Notes: a model not told the origin generated them from the letters alone. Counted from the stretch's first letter, positions 32,473-42,428 are shown. The stretch is 64,000 bases of DNA from JACKBC01 sp041391125 (GCA_041391125.1 JAWKON010000022.1:50960-114959), one strand, 5' to 3'. Program-made: numbers and translations.

Positions 32473-33255
32473 ATGAACAACATATCTACAAAAAACACGC
32501 CAGTTCTGAGCGTTCTCGACGAAGATAAACACGCCTGGTTCGCCGGGCGCACCCGCGCCATCCTCAAATATTTAGACGCCGAAATGGCTCCGCGGCGCGC
32601 CGGCGCAGAGCGGCTGGTGCTGGATATGGGCATTGGCGCTGGCAACATGGCGCACCATCTGGCTCACTACGGCCGCGTTATTGGGCTGGACAACAATCCG
32701 CGTCCGCTGGGTGTGACGCGCGACCGCGGTTTAGAAGCACTGCAAAGCCTGGGCGAACGCACGCCCTTTGGCGATAATGCGTTTGATCTGGTGGCGCTGC
32801 TGGACACCGTGGAGCATATTCCTGACGATATGTCTGTTTTTGGCGAAGCATTGCGCATTCTCAAGCAGGGCGGCAAGCTCGTAGTAACTGTGCCGGCGTT
32901 CCAGTGGCTGTGGAGTTATAACGACGATATCAACGAGCACCAGCGCCGCTATACCGCGCCCGAATTGCAGCAAAAGTTGGAATCTACCGGCTTTCGCGTC
33001 AAGCGTATTAGCTACAACAGCTTTTTCTTGTTCCCGCTTATCGCGGCCATTCGCATGGTGCGGCCATACAATCCTGGTTTGGAAAGTCCGCACTTGACGG
33101 AAGAAGAAGAGGTCTACCAAGTCGAGATGGAGCCCATTCCTGAGCCCATGAACACCGTGCTGCATACGGTCTACTGGCTGGAGGCCGAATTGCTCCAACG
33201 CTTTACGTTACCGTTCGGCGTCAGCGTTATCGCCATTGCTGAAAAACCAGGCTGA
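32473..33255 (+). CDS. Class I SAM-dependent methyltransferase
   Basis: Methyltransf_11/23-type enzyme, about 260 residues. SAM motif I is LVLDMGIGAGNMAHHLA, then VIGLDNNP (motif II), FDLVALLDTVEHIPDD and GGKLVVTVPAFQWLWSYND (post motif). The last two occur commonly in methyltransferases of glycan clusters. The ATG at 32473 has AGGGAG 8 bases upstream; in-frame ATGs at 32422 and 32437 are alternatives. It opens the surface-glycan region, though its acceptor is unknown. Confidence 0.85.
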   Translation: MNNISTKNTPVLSVLDEDKHAWFAGRTRAILKYLDAEMAPRRAGAERLVLDMGIGAGNMAHHLAHYGRVIGLDNNPRPLGVTRDRGLEALQSLGERTPFGDNAFDLVALLDTVEHIPDDMSVFGEALRILKQGGKLVVTVPAFQWLWSYNDDINEHQRRYTAPELQQKLESTGFRVKRISYNSFFLFPLIAAIRMVRPYNPGLESPHLTEEEEVYQVEMEPIPEPMNTVLHTVYWLEAELLQRFTLPFGVSVIAIAEKPG

Positions 33256-33717
33256 TACAACGCTACGTTTGTGACATAATAAAATCGACTTAACCCAATC
33301 GGGACCCAAGCCTAATTTTTAATTGGACGCAGTGGTATGAGGGGACTGTTGATGAATGAAATAATGGCTATTTAGAGGCAAAACCGATGTCCATGCCAGG
33401 CCAATTTAACCTCTACAGTTGGTTTTTGCAGTTGCTCCTGCAATTCAAGCTGGCGCTACAGAGCACGCAGATCATGGCTTTGGAGACTGGTTTCTCCATG
33501 ATTGTACCTGAGGCCGCCCATCCCGGTCATATGAAAGAGGTTACGCGCAAGTCTGACATTGGGGCTATCCTCTCGAGAAACAGAAAGTATCGTTGCTACT
33601 TACTTGCCCCGGCGTCGTTCAGCCGGTAGGGCTACTCAATAAAATTGCCCGGCATTCAGTGTAGGCAGCGCACCTGCTTGGCTCCAATCTAGACGTCAAG
33701 CTCAAACGGAGAATTCG
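33256..33717. other. Intergenic region, about 460 bases
   Basis: Lies between two genes that converge. An 80-codon open frame (33387-33629, beginning MSMPGQFNLYSWFLQ) is present but has no Shine-Dalgarno or recognisable domain and is not called. Short palindromes such as GGAGACTGGTTTCTCC near 33482 and GGCGTCGTTCAGCCGGTAGG near 33610 are visible. No RNA family could be assigned. Confidence 0.35.
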
Positions 33718-34728
33718 TTAGGCAGCGGGGATTTCCGCCTTAGCTTGCTCGTTGGGGGGCGCATGAACCCCATTTAGCAGAAAGAAGACGCCCCCCGGCA
33801 ACACCAATGCAATCACCAGCAGATGGGTGGCAATGCCGAGCAGGAGCCCTTTTTCCGCCGCAACGCCAATCAGGGAAAGCAAATAAACGAACGCGCCCTC
33901 ATGGATGCCGGCTCCGTCCGGCGTGGGCAATGGCAGGCGGCGCAATATCAGCACAATGGGAACCAGGATGAAAAAATAATAGGGCTGCACTTCAATTTGG
34001 AAGGCGCGCGCCAGCAGATAGGTCCAGGCAATGGGGAACAGATTCTCCACCATGCACCAAGCAAAAAAGAGGCCCAGTTCTTTCTTGTTGCGGCTATACC
34101 CCACATACGATTCGGCGACGCTGTTGAGCAGTTTAAGGATTTTTTTCCCCAGAGGCAACCGCTCCAATCCGCCTAGCAGCTTCAACCCGCGGCTAGTGAC
34201 CGTGGCGTTAAACGTAATAGCCAACAGCATAATAGAGAGCACAAAAAACGCGCTTACGGCCCAGAAAAGATTATCAATATCAGGGAAAAAGCGTTGCCCT
34301 AGCCCAAAGATGCTGAGACTAATGCTGCCCATCACAAAAAGCATGAGCGCCATCATACCCAGAATGCGCTCCATGACCACACTGGAAATCACATCGCCAG
34401 AGGCATAGCCCTCTTTGGCTACGGCATAGGCGCGCACGCCGTCCCCGCCAACCGTAGTGGGCAGAAAAAGCCCTAAAAATGTAGAAGTTAGATAGGTGGT
34501 GGTCGCCTTGTAAAGCGGAATTGTAATACCCTTGACCCGCAGCAAAATATTCCACTTATAGGCCATCAAGATACGATCTACAATGCCGATGGCGTAGGCA
34601 ATGGCAATGTAGATCGGGTTGCTATTGCGCAGCGCGGTTTTGAATTCCTCGGTATCCACGGTGTAAAAAAGCGCCGCAAACAAAGAGAGGCCCAAGAGCA
34701 AACGTAGCCAGAACGAATATTTCTTCAT
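33718..34728 (-). CDS. Lysylphosphatidylglycerol synthase TM region/UPF0104-like flippase protein
   Basis: Integral membrane protein of 336 residues with about eight spans (LLLGLSLFAALFYT at the start, LVIALVLPGGVFFLLNG at the end). Conserved family landmarks are LPTTVGGDGVRAYAVAKEG near residue 90 and RRLPLPTPDGAGIHEGAFVYLL near 265. Members flip or transfer lipid-linked intermediates. It starts 7 bases after the acyltransferase stop, so the two are probably co-transcribed. Confidence 0.87.
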   Translation of the reverse strand: MKKYSFWLRLLLGLSLFAALFYTVDTEEFKTALRNSNPIYIAIAYAIGIVDRILMAYKWNILLRVKGITIPLYKATTTYLTSTFLGLFLPTTVGGDGVRAYAVAKEGYASGDVISSVVMERILGMMALMLFVMGSISLSIFGLGQRFFPDIDNLFWAVSAFFVLSIMLLAITFNATVTSRGLKLLGGLERLPLGKKILKLLNSVAESYVGYSRNKKELGLFFAWCMVENLFPIAWTYLLARAFQIEVQPYYFFILVPIVLILRRLPLPTPDGAGIHEGAFVYLLSLIGVAAEKGLLLGIATHLLVIALVLPGGVFFLLNGVHAPPNEQAKAEIPAA

Positions 34729-34735
34729 AAATGGG

Positions 34736-35359
34736 CTATAAACTCTTGATCACTTTGGCCGGCACGCCCACAGCAATCGAACGGGGCGGGATGTCTTTGT
34801 TTACTACGGCGCCGGCGCCAATCACCGAATATTCGCCGATGGTGACGCCGGGCAGCACCGTTACATTGGCGCCCAGCCAGGCCCGTTTGCCAATGGTCAC
34901 CTTCTTGAAGGTAGGGTGCAGATTTTCGTCATAGTAGTCGTGATCGGTGGTGGTGATCAGACTGCCGGGTCCAATCTGCACCTCTTCGCCCACCTCGATG
35001 CCGCCGTGTGCAAAGAGCTTTGTGAAGCTATTGAACGCCGCCCGGTCGCCAATGGTGATCCAGCCCTGGTTGCCGGCGCGCATATAAACGCCATCCTGGA
35101 AGAGACAATTTTTGCCAATCTTAACGTTGTTGGCATTCACAATCTGCACCCAACGCCCCACAATGGTGCCTTCACCCACACAACGGCGGATATAGCGATA
35201 GTGAAAAGTGGTCAGCCCTACGTGCAAAATGCGCAGCAGTTCAAAGGGGTTTTGTTTGAACATTTTGGCAAGATAGCTGGTTTTGCGAATATGAACAATT
35301 CGCTCAGGCGCTTGCCCGGGCTGTTCTGGTTGGTTCACTTGGGAAACTGCTTGCGACAT
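34736..35359 (-). CDS. Hexapeptide-repeat acyltransferase (WbbJ/LpxA-like)
   Basis: Left-handed beta-helix O-acetyl- or acyltransferase of about 207 residues. Repeats of the [LIV]-G-x4 kind run from CVGEGTIVGRWVQIVNANNV through NVTVLPGVTIGEYSVIGAGA to the closing DIPPRSIAVGVPAKVIKSL. A likely catalytic histidine lies in TTTDHDYYDENLHP. The ATG at 35359 has GGAG 8 bases upstream and is preferred over the in-frame ATG at 35383. It probably decorates a surface polysaccharide. Confidence 0.88.
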   Translation of the reverse strand: MSQAVSQVNQPEQPGQAPERIVHIRKTSYLAKMFKQNPFELLRILHVGLTTFHYRYIRRCVGEGTIVGRWVQIVNANNVKIGKNCLFQDGVYMRAGNQGWITIGDRAAFNSFTKLFAHGGIEVGEEVQIGPGSLITTTDHDYYDENLHPTFKKVTIGKRAWLGANVTVLPGVTIGEYSVIGAGAVVNKDIPPRSIAVGVPAKVIKSL

Positions 35360-35377
35360 GGAAACGCTCCAATTTGG

Positions 35378-35410
35378 GATCAACAGATTACACTGATTCG
35401 ATAGATTTTA
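35378..35410. repeat. GATCAACAGATT-family half element
   Basis: Single left arm GATCAACAGATTACACTG, then GATAGATTTTAG, upstream of the acyltransferase gene. No matching right arm is seen. A CCTTCGACAAGCTCAGGG motif follows at 35500-35517. Confidence 0.6.
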
Positions 35411-35529
35411 GTAACCATACTGCCGCGGTCACAAATTTAAATTTCTATTCGACTGAAAAAGTTAAATTTATGCCCGTGGCAAGTATGCCAAGCCGTCCCC
35501 TTCGACAAGCTCAGGGAACGGCTTAGTAA

Positions 35530-36231
35530 TTACCGATTTTGTTTTGAACCGCAGATTTCGCAGATGGGCGCAGATTTGTTTAGGTTGCTGCGCTGGCGAA
35601 TGCGCCATTCGCCCAGCAGGATAAAAGGAATGGTGAGCATACATTCCCACACAATGGCCATTATATTATGCAGGCTAAAAACGCCGCTAAGAAACTCGGC
35701 AAAACCGGCTGTGGTGTTGGATGTGTGATGGACGCCCAATAGCAGCGGCGTGGGCAACAAAAAGCGCGCATCACTTAACGGCCACAATAATGGGATACCG
35801 AAAGGCTCGCGGCCATCCGGTCCCATCATGTCTAGCAGCAGATGGGTGGAAAAGGCCGACAAACTGATGCCAAACAGGGCGCTCATTGATCTATTGGGCA
35901 CAAATTGCGTATTGCGCCACTTCCCTATACCGCTGCGCAAAAGCCACGCGGCCAGCAAACTCAACAGTACACCACTACCCAGGCTGTGCGACACGCCCCC
36001 ATGATAGAGAATCGGTTGGCCGCGCAATATGCCCGGAATTAAGTCCAGGTCGGGGGCCAGCGCCATGAACACGGCTAACGCCATAATGGGGCCTCTGGCG
36101 CAAAGAAATTCCTGCAACTGAGTACGAATCGACTTGTTTGTTGAGGGTGCTCGCACAGATAAACCCGCGCGGCGGTTCGTCAAGCTAGCCACTGCCAGCC
36201 CGGCCAGCGCATGACCAATCGGCGTCGCCAT
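35530..36231 (-). CDS. Membrane-bound metal-dependent hydrolase (YdjM/DUF457 type)
   Basis: Inner-membrane protein of 233 residues with four to five spans and conserved acidic/histidine sites: GHALAGLAVASL at the N-terminus, ALAPDLDLIPGI, HGGVSHSLGSG and HLLLDMMGPDGREP. These match the YdjM/LexA-regulated membrane hydrolase family, whose reaction is not established. It begins 3 bases after the glycosyltransferase stop. Confidence 0.82.
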   Translation of the reverse strand: MATPIGHALAGLAVASLTNRRAGLSVRAPSTNKSIRTQLQEFLCARGPIMALAVFMALAPDLDLIPGILRGQPILYHGGVSHSLGSGVLLSLLAAWLLRSGIGKWRNTQFVPNRSMSALFGISLSAFSTHLLLDMMGPDGREPFGIPLLWPLSDARFLLPTPLLLGVHHTSNTTAGFAEFLSGVFSLHNIMAIVWECMLTIPFILLGEWRIRQRSNLNKSAPICEICGSKQNR

Positions 36232-36234
36232 TGC

Positions 36235-37446
36235 CTAGTCGCTGCCTACGGCCGGATTTTGCTGCAGCCTCCACGTATGACGCCCATCGCGAAAGGATTG
36301 CACGGTCTGCCCAAAGATAATTTCATGCTTTTTGGCGCAATTTTCGATGAAATATTCTTCAACACAGTCCAACGCGTGCGCTTTCATCTCGTTGCGCAAA
36401 GTAGGATTGTCAACCAGCGTGCGGACACGGTCCGTAAATGTCTCCAACTCGTTGAGTTCCACCAAATAGCCCGTCTCGCCATCGCGCAGAAAATCGGTCT
36501 GTCCGCCATGATTATAGCAGACCACCGGCAGCCCGCAAGCCATTCCCTCCAAGAAAACCAGCCCAAAGCCTTCATGCTGGCTGGTGGACACATAAATATC
36601 GGCCATGTTGAGCAGCCGCATCTTTTCAGCCTCTTCTACAAAACCCATCATCTGCACTGCATCGCCCACTTGCTTTTCGACGGCGGCGGCTTTTAGCGCT
36701 TCTTCTTCAGGCCCGGAACCAACCACCAGCAGCCGTACCTTTTTGCCCTCGCCGCGCAGCGTTCGCATCATGGTGATCAGCTGATCCACGCCTTTGCGCG
36801 GCACCAGCCGCCCCACGGTAATCAGCAGCGTCTCATCCTCAGCGAAGCCATAATCGGCGCGGAATCCACACTCTGGATGCGGACGCTCAATCGCCAGCGG
36901 AATGCGCACGCCTTCAATTTCCGGCGTGTAATAGGTGCGCATATTTGCCAACGTATTGGTGGATTGGCCCAACACCATATGGGCTTCGCGCAGCAATTTG
37001 CGCACAATTACGCGGAAGAATGCGTGGCGATGCGGCGAAAGCGCCTTGCTGGGGTCATATAGGTCGCCGCCATGCAGCGAAAGCACATTGGGAATGCCTC
37101 CATAGCGAGCCAGCGCGTGACCCACCGGACCGGTGGGCAAAACAAAGTGCGTGTTGATAATGTCAAACTGATTATTCTGAATGAGCTTACGCCCCATTTG
37201 GATGCCGGAAAACATAAATGCGAACATGGAGCCTACATTGGCCACCGCCTCGTGTTTGCGGAAGAAAACCGGCGCCCGATAAACGCGCACCCCCTTCTCC
37301 ACACTTTCGCTGGGCAAACCCAGCCCTTGTGATGTCAGCACGGTCACTTCATGTGTTTTGGCCAATTCCTGGGCGATCAGGGCGTTGATCACGCCGCCGC
37401 CACCGCCCAAAGGAGGATACTCATAGTTACAGAATAGGATCTTCAT
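36235..37446 (-). CDS. Glycosyltransferase family 4
   Basis: GT-B fold retaining glycosyltransferase of 403 residues. The N-terminal glycine-rich loop is YEYPPLGGGGGVINALIAQELA, the linker region has LLITVGRLVPRKGVDQLI, and the C-terminal nucleotide-sugar site has STSQHEGFGLVFLEGMACGLPVV (E-x7-E motif). The ATG at 37446 (MKILFCNYEYP) matches family starts better than the upstream ATG at 37464. It probably adds a sugar to a lipid-linked glycan in the cytoplasm. Confidence 0.92.
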   Translation of the reverse strand: MKILFCNYEYPPLGGGGGVINALIAQELAKTHEVTVLTSQGLGLPSESVEKGVRVYRAPVFFRKHEAVANVGSMFAFMFSGIQMGRKLIQNNQFDIINTHFVLPTGPVGHALARYGGIPNVLSLHGGDLYDPSKALSPHRHAFFRVIVRKLLREAHMVLGQSTNTLANMRTYYTPEIEGVRIPLAIERPHPECGFRADYGFAEDETLLITVGRLVPRKGVDQLITMMRTLRGEGKKVRLLVVGSGPEEEALKAAAVEKQVGDAVQMMGFVEEAEKMRLLNMADIYVSTSQHEGFGLVFLEGMACGLPVVCYNHGGQTDFLRDGETGYLVELNELETFTDRVRTLVDNPTLRNEMKAHALDCVEEYFIENCAKKHEIIFGQTVQSFRDGRHTWRLQQNPAVGSD

Positions 37447-37519
37447 ATCAACATCTCGCTTCAACTTGTGCTACAAATTTGGTTCAACAACAGGATCTAT
37501 AGACGTTCAAAAACATACG

Positions 37520-37587
37520 GATCAACAGATTGCATACATTGTAAAGATTTCTCCCCTAATCTGTGTTATCTCTGTAATCTGTTGATC
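37520..37587. repeat. GATCAACAGATT-family hairpin
   Basis: Left arm GATCAACAGATTGCATACA from 37520, right arm TCTGTAATCTGTTGATC ending 37587. It lies between the SDR-methyltransferase fusion and the GT4 gene. Confidence 0.8.
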
Positions 37588-37623
37588 AAAAGTTGTTACC
37601 TGAATATCTTTACAACCATAAAA

Positions 37624-39420
37624 TCATGCGCCTTTTATGCAGACGCCGCCGATTTTTTTGGTAAAATTCTTGTTCTTCTTGCCATATAGCATAAAGCCGA
37701 CACGAAAGAGCAGCGACAGCGCCGTCGTAATGGCCAATCCCACATAGTTGAGTGGGTTGTCATAAAATACGTAGAGGTTGAGCGGAATAATCCGCACTTT
37801 TTCAAAACCGGTATATTCCAACACCTGCTGCAGCGTGTACTCGGTAAAAGTATTGTAGTGGTCAAAATTCTGCGCTGCCGCATCAGAGCCAGTCAGCGGG
37901 TTGGCGCCGTTGAGCCCATGCACGATCAGCGTGCCGCCCGCATTCATTTGGCGCCAGCAGAGCCGCAAAAAGGCCACCATCTCCTCTTTGGTCAGGTGGT
38001 TCAACTCCTGTTCGCAAAAGATCACGTCATACTTTTCTGGCGTGCTATCCAAGAAGTCAAACGCCGTGGCCACCATACAGTTTAGCTCGCGCTGAGGCGC
38101 ATACTTCACTTTTTCAAAATCCGAATCAATGCCCAGAACGTTTTTATAGCCCTCCTCCTTGAGCACATTGACAAAATAGCCCGGCCCGCAGCTAATCACC
38201 AAAATATTGGCCTCTCGGTCGCGCGGGACATATGGCATGTAGTTGGCCCGATAAAACTGACCAAACGACGCGTAACCCTTTTCTACATCTTCCGGCCCTT
38301 CCCAAAAGGAGTCAAACTGCTCAATTTTAGCCGTTAACTGAACGCCTTTGGGTTTAGCATCCGGCCGAATCTGCTCCTCGCGCCAATCGTCATATTTTTG
38401 TTGGGCATGGCTGCGGTGGCCATTCTGGTGCGCCAACAGCCCCTGTTCGGCATACCAATGGGCGGTTTCGGCCACCCCTTGCTCAAACGAGTGACTGGGG
38501 TGGAAACCCAAAACAGACTCGGCTTTTTGGGGCGAAAACACAAAACTTTTCTTGAAAAAATCCATGCGGCGGCGGTGCAGCGGCGGCTGGATGCCCAATG
38601 GCCGCATCGTGGTTTCCATGGCCACGGCCGCGCCCATAAAGAGCGATAGCGGCGCCCGCACGGGCGGCAGCGTGGCGCCCAATTCGCTGGCAATCGTGTC
38701 GATCATCTCGTCAGTGGTCAACGGCTCTTTGCCCGATAGCACAAAGAGTTGTCCCACCGCCTTCGCGCTGGTCGCCGCCGCTTGGAAGCCCTCGATCAGA
38801 TCGTCCACATAAATCAGGTGGTGTAAATTTTTGCCGTCACCAATCTTGAAAAAGAGGCCCTTTTTGATCCCCTTAAAGAGCTTGAGCAGCCGAAAATCGC
38901 CCGGACCATAAACTTCTGAAATGCGAATTACTACCACGGGCAGCTTGTCTTTATAGGAAAGCACCAGCTTTTCGCCCTCCAATTTGGTAACGCCGTAAAT
39001 ATTGTCGGGGCGTACGGGCGTATTCTCATCAATCGTGCCATCCATGGCCGAGCCGTAAACGCCAATGGTGCTGCCGTGGATAAAGCGCTGGACGCCGGCG
39101 GCCACGCTGGCATCCAGCAGGTTTTGCGTACCGGTCACGTTCACATCACGAAAAAGCTGATCGGGTACATTAGCTTCATGTTGGGCCGCCGCAAAGTGAT
39201 AAATCAGTTCAATGCCCTTGGCGATCTCGAACATTTTGACGCGATCCGTAACAGACGCGAGGATGACTTCGGCGCCATTCTCTTCCAACAACTTTTTGTT
39301 GGCCGCCTCCATGTCGTTATTGGCCTGGCCTAAAATGCGCACCGCGTGGCCTTCCGCCAGCAGCTTCAGCCCAAATCGGCAGCCAATAAAACCGGTCCCA
39401 CCGGTAATCAATACATTCAT
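37624..39420 (-). CDS. Fusion of NAD-dependent sugar epimerase (SDR) and SAM methyltransferase
   Basis: Two-domain protein of 598 residues. Residues 1 to about 330 are an extended SDR: NAD motif LITGGTGFIGCRFG, YHFAAAQHEANVPD, active-site YGVTKLEGEKLV (Y-x3-K) and VVIRISEVYGPGDFR. After a linker, about residues 370-540 are a Methyltransf_23-type domain with NILVISCGPGYFVNVLKEEG, VLGIDSDFEKV, YDVIFCEQELNHLTKEEM and AGGTLIVHGLNG. A hydrophobic span (NYVGLAITTALSLLFRVGFM) near the C-terminus may anchor it. The ATG at 39420 is used. Probably modifies a nucleotide-sugar in glycan assembly. Confidence 0.87.
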   Translation of the reverse strand: MNVLITGGTGFIGCRFGLKLLAEGHAVRILGQANNDMEAANKKLLEENGAEVILASVTDRVKMFEIAKGIELIYHFAAAQHEANVPDQLFRDVNVTGTQNLLDASVAAGVQRFIHGSTIGVYGSAMDGTIDENTPVRPDNIYGVTKLEGEKLVLSYKDKLPVVVIRISEVYGPGDFRLLKLFKGIKKGLFFKIGDGKNLHHLIYVDDLIEGFQAAATSAKAVGQLFVLSGKEPLTTDEMIDTIASELGATLPPVRAPLSLFMGAAVAMETTMRPLGIQPPLHRRRMDFFKKSFVFSPQKAESVLGFHPSHSFEQGVAETAHWYAEQGLLAHQNGHRSHAQQKYDDWREEQIRPDAKPKGVQLTAKIEQFDSFWEGPEDVEKGYASFGQFYRANYMPYVPRDREANILVISCGPGYFVNVLKEEGYKNVLGIDSDFEKVKYAPQRELNCMVATAFDFLDSTPEKYDVIFCEQELNHLTKEEMVAFLRLCWRQMNAGGTLIVHGLNGANPLTGSDAAAQNFDHYNTFTEYTLQQVLEYTGFEKVRIIPLNLYVFYDNPLNYVGLAITTALSLLFRVGFMLYGKKNKNFTKKIGGVCIKGA

Positions 39421-39451
39421 TGTCCGTCTTTCTCTTCTCATCTATTTGAGA

Positions 39452-39519
39452 GATCAACAGATTTGAAGGATTTTAAAGATTTTTTTGTATAATCTATAAA
39501 ATCTGTGCAATCTGTTGAG
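39452..39519. repeat. GATCAACAGATT-family hairpin
   Basis: Left arm GATCAACAGATTTGAAGGA from 39452 and right arm AAATCTGTGCAATCTGTTGA ending 39519, just upstream of the SDR-methyltransferase start. Confidence 0.75.
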
Positions 39520-39532
39520 CCAAAATCCACAA

Positions 39533-41189
39533 TCAAAAGCGCGGAAATGCCGCTTCCACCTCGGCTAACTCGCGCACCGTGCGCTCGCGGCTCCAACCCT
39601 TTTCCGCGGCCATGAGCGATGCACAAACTTCTAGTGCCTCTGCGCCAGGGTGAGAACCTGTCCCCAAGTCAGTGCGGCGGAAGACAATATCGGAGAGCTT
39701 TTCAGCCATTTCATGGCGGACAGCGTGTACTACCTCAGCCTTTAACACGGTTGCCCCGTTCACGCACTGCACAAGTGTGGGATCCTCAGCGGCATAATTT
39801 AAAATGTCGCGATAATGCGAACCGTGGTTATGAGCCAGACTGGTGGCTACTCTGGCCGAAACTGTGGACGGCAACTCAGTCGCTGCCGCGCGCACGAGAT
39901 CATCGAATATCTCAAAATCGCCGCCGCAGACGGGGGTGTATTCGGTCATCACCCTGGAGATGGTTTTCCCTAACTTGCCATGGACCATATCAACTGCTTT
40001 CTCGGCCATACCGCGGGCGGTAGTAAAGCGCACGCCGATCAGGCTGATCAGCCCCTCAATGCCGTGCTCTTTGGCATGGTCCAGCAGGATGGAGCGCTTG
40101 CCATAGCTCAGGTCTTTGGCATCCGCCGTGTTCTCACCGAACAGCGTAAGCCCGGCATTCCACATAGACACATCATCCAGCGACAGGTCGATGCCCGGAT
40201 AAGAGACGTTGACTTCATCAATAAAACTTTGCAGGTCTTGCTCGGTCACCGTGAATTCTTCGGGACGGCCGTTGAAGACCACGTGCCACACACCCACCAG
40301 TGTATAGTCCCGCCACGGCACCATAAAGAGATGGCGATTGCCGCGGCTCAACATGGCGTCGGGATCTTTTGTCTGCCCTTGGATGGCCAGCGCGTGCTAT
40401 AATTGCGCTTAACCACAAAATAGGCGTCGCGTGAAAATGACGGTTTTTTCTGCAATCCAGCGCCTTATCATTGCCTAACAGCCATTTCGCCCACGGCCCG
40501 GTGGCGTTGAGCACTACGCTTCCGGCACCTCAAACTCATCGCCGGTCAAACGGTCGCTGACGGCCACGCCGGTAACGCGGCCATCAGCGCGCAGAAACTG
40601 CACCACCTCGGCATAATTGGCCACATCGGCCCCGGCAGCGGCGGCCGACTGCACAATGGCCAGCGAAAGCCGCGGCGGGTTATACATTTGGCCATCGTGG
40701 AAGATGGCGGCGCCGGTCAGCCCTTTGGATCCAGTTGGGGAACATCTCAGCGTCTTGGCCCGCCCAATGGTGTGGCCGCGCGATGTGACGCGTGGGGTCC
40801 TTGATGCCGCGGTTGCGATCAAAAGTGCAAAGGTCATACGCAATCAGGGCGGCAGTCATGGCCTCGCGGCTTTCCATGCCGTGACCATAGGTGGGAATTA
40901 CAAATGGCATGGGGTGCACCAGGTGTGGCGCCACGCGCAGAAGCGCACTGCGCTCGGCGCTGGATTCGCGAATGCGCGGAATATCGGCGTGCTGCAAATA
41001 GCGAATGCCGCCATGCACTACCTTGAAATGGTTAGCCGATGTGGCATGTCCAAAATCACCCTGTTCGATCAGCGCCACAGACAGCCCGCGCAAAGCCGCA
41101 TCCCACGCCGCGCAGATGCCAAAAATGCCACCCCCCACGACGATCAGGTCATATTCTTTATTGGCTAACGCCGAAATATCTCGTCTCAT
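39533..41189 (-). pseudogene. glpD: FAD-dependent glycerol-3-phosphate dehydrogenase, multiply frameshifted
   Basis: GlpD/GlpA-type flavoenzyme oxidising glycerol 3-phosphate. Segment 1 (41189-40680) has the FAD motif DLIVVGGGIFGICAAWDAALRG and HGGIRYLQHADI. Segment 2 (around 40843-40514) has GQMYNPPRLSLAIVQSAAAAG. A short segment near 40500 gives VLNATGPWAKWL. The last frame (40354-39533) gives LFMVPWRDYTLVG through a C-terminal domain. At least three shifts are needed. Total length about 550 residues is normal. It is unclear whether this is decay or sequence error. It sits within the glycan cluster but belongs to lipid/glycerol metabolism. Confidence 0.8.
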
Positions 41190-41255
41190 TTTCTTTTGGA
41201 TTGCTTTTTATAGCTATGCATGTGTTCGTTGGGAAGGAGAGGTCCTCGAACAAAA

Positions 41256-41280
41256 TAGCCCAGGGGATGGCCCTGGGCTA
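41256..41280. terminator. Small hairpin in the gap before the GT2 gene end
   Basis: 10-bp perfect arms TAGCCCAGGG (41256-41265) and CCCTGGGCTA (41271-41280), 5-base loop, in the 258-base gap upstream of glpD. No strong T run follows. Confidence 0.4.
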
Positions 41281-41447
41281 CGATTTTCCAAGTCAGCCGG
41301 GGGCTTGCGTTGCTAGCATCATGGACGGATCGAACCGTATATACGATCAACCATCCGTCATCCTAGGTCCAAGGCTTAGAGAGATCTTTTATTGGATAGG
41401 TTTGATCTGGCTTGCTTTGTCGCTTGTCAGACCCAAAACTTCCCGAA

Positions 41448-42428
41448 CTACGTAATTGGTTTATTTTGCGTTTCGTGATAGGTTCGCACCATTATTTCAC
41501 CCAGCAGCCCCATAATGATTAACTGCACGCCGATCATAATCAGAAGGGCGGCCAAAATTACCATAGGACGATCCCCGATGGGCTGGTTAAAAAAGAGGCG
41601 AATAATGGTCAGGTAAGTCCCCAAAATACCACCGGTGACCAAAGAGCCCAGGCCGACCAACCCAAAAATCTGAATGGGGCGTGTGGCGTAATCGAGCAAA
41701 AACTTGACGGTCAACAGGTCCAGAATTACGCGCACAATGCGACCCAGCCCATATTTGGACGTACCATATTGGCGGGCGTTGTGGTTCACGGGCATTTCGG
41801 CCACGCGCACACCCATCCAACTGGCCAGGGCGGGGATAAAGCGGTGCATTTCACCGTAGAGATGCACCCGTTCGATCACCTCGCGGCGGTACGCTTTGAG
41901 CGAACAACCGTAGTCGTGCAGATGCACGCCGGTCATTTTAGAGATGAGTCGGTTGGCCATTTGGGAAGGCAGCTTGCGGTCGATCATGCGGTCCTGGCGA
42001 TTCTTGCGCCAGCCGCTTACAATGTCATAGCCCTCATCCATCTTATCCAACAGCATGGGGATATCGGATGGATCATTTTGCAAATCCCCGTCCATGGTGA
42101 CAATGATTTTGCCGCGGGCATGGTCAAAACCAGCCGAAAACGCGGCAGTCTGTCCAAAGTTGCGGCGCAACAATACCACCTGAATGCGGTCATCGGCCTG
42201 CTGCAATTGACGCAGGATTTGGGGGCTGTTGTCCGCGCTGCCGTCGTCCACCAGCACCACCTCAAAGTTGCGTTCCCAGCTATCGAGGAGTGGGCATAAG
42301 GCGGCGTATAAATGGTGGAGGCTTTCCTCCTCATTATATATTGGAATTACAATCGAGACATCAATATCCTGTTTGACCATTACTTTAGCAAACAAATTGG
42401 TCTCTGTCTGTAACAATTGACTTTCCAT
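41448..42428 (-). CDS. Glycosyltransferase family 2 with C-terminal membrane spans (GtrB/DPM1-like)
   Basis: Polyprenyl-phosphate glycosyltransferase-like protein of 326 residues. The GT-A domain begins DVSIVIPIYNEEESLHHLY, with VVLVDDGSADNSPQIL, LRRNFGQTAAFSAGFDHA, the metal-binding VTMDGDLQNDP and the acceptor-loop YGCSLKAYRREV. Two C-terminal spans (IQIFGLVGLGSLVTGGILGTYL and a second near 300) match the GtrB/ArnC type that loads a sugar onto undecaprenyl phosphate. The start may be internal, at MVKQDIDVS. Confidence 0.9.
   Translation of the reverse strand: MESQLLQTETNLFAKVMVKQDIDVSIVIPIYNEEESLHHLYAALCPLLDSWERNFEVVLVDDGSADNSPQILRQLQQADDRIQVVLLRRNFGQTAAFSAGFDHARGKIIVTMDGDLQNDPSDIPMLLDKMDEGYDIVSGWRKNRQDRMIDRKLPSQMANRLISKMTGVHLHDYGCSLKAYRREVIERVHLYGEMHRFIPALASWMGVRVAEMPVNHNARQYGTSKYGLGRIVRVILDLLTVKFLLDYATRPIQIFGLVGLGSLVTGGILGTYLTIIRLFFNQPIGDRPMVILAALLIMIGVQLIIMGLLGEIMVRTYHETQNKPIT

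Noticed and set aside
33387..33629. 80-codon frame in the gap after the methyltransferase
   Set aside because: No ribosome site, no recognisable domain, and composition like non-coding sequence. Mentioned in the gap entry but not called.
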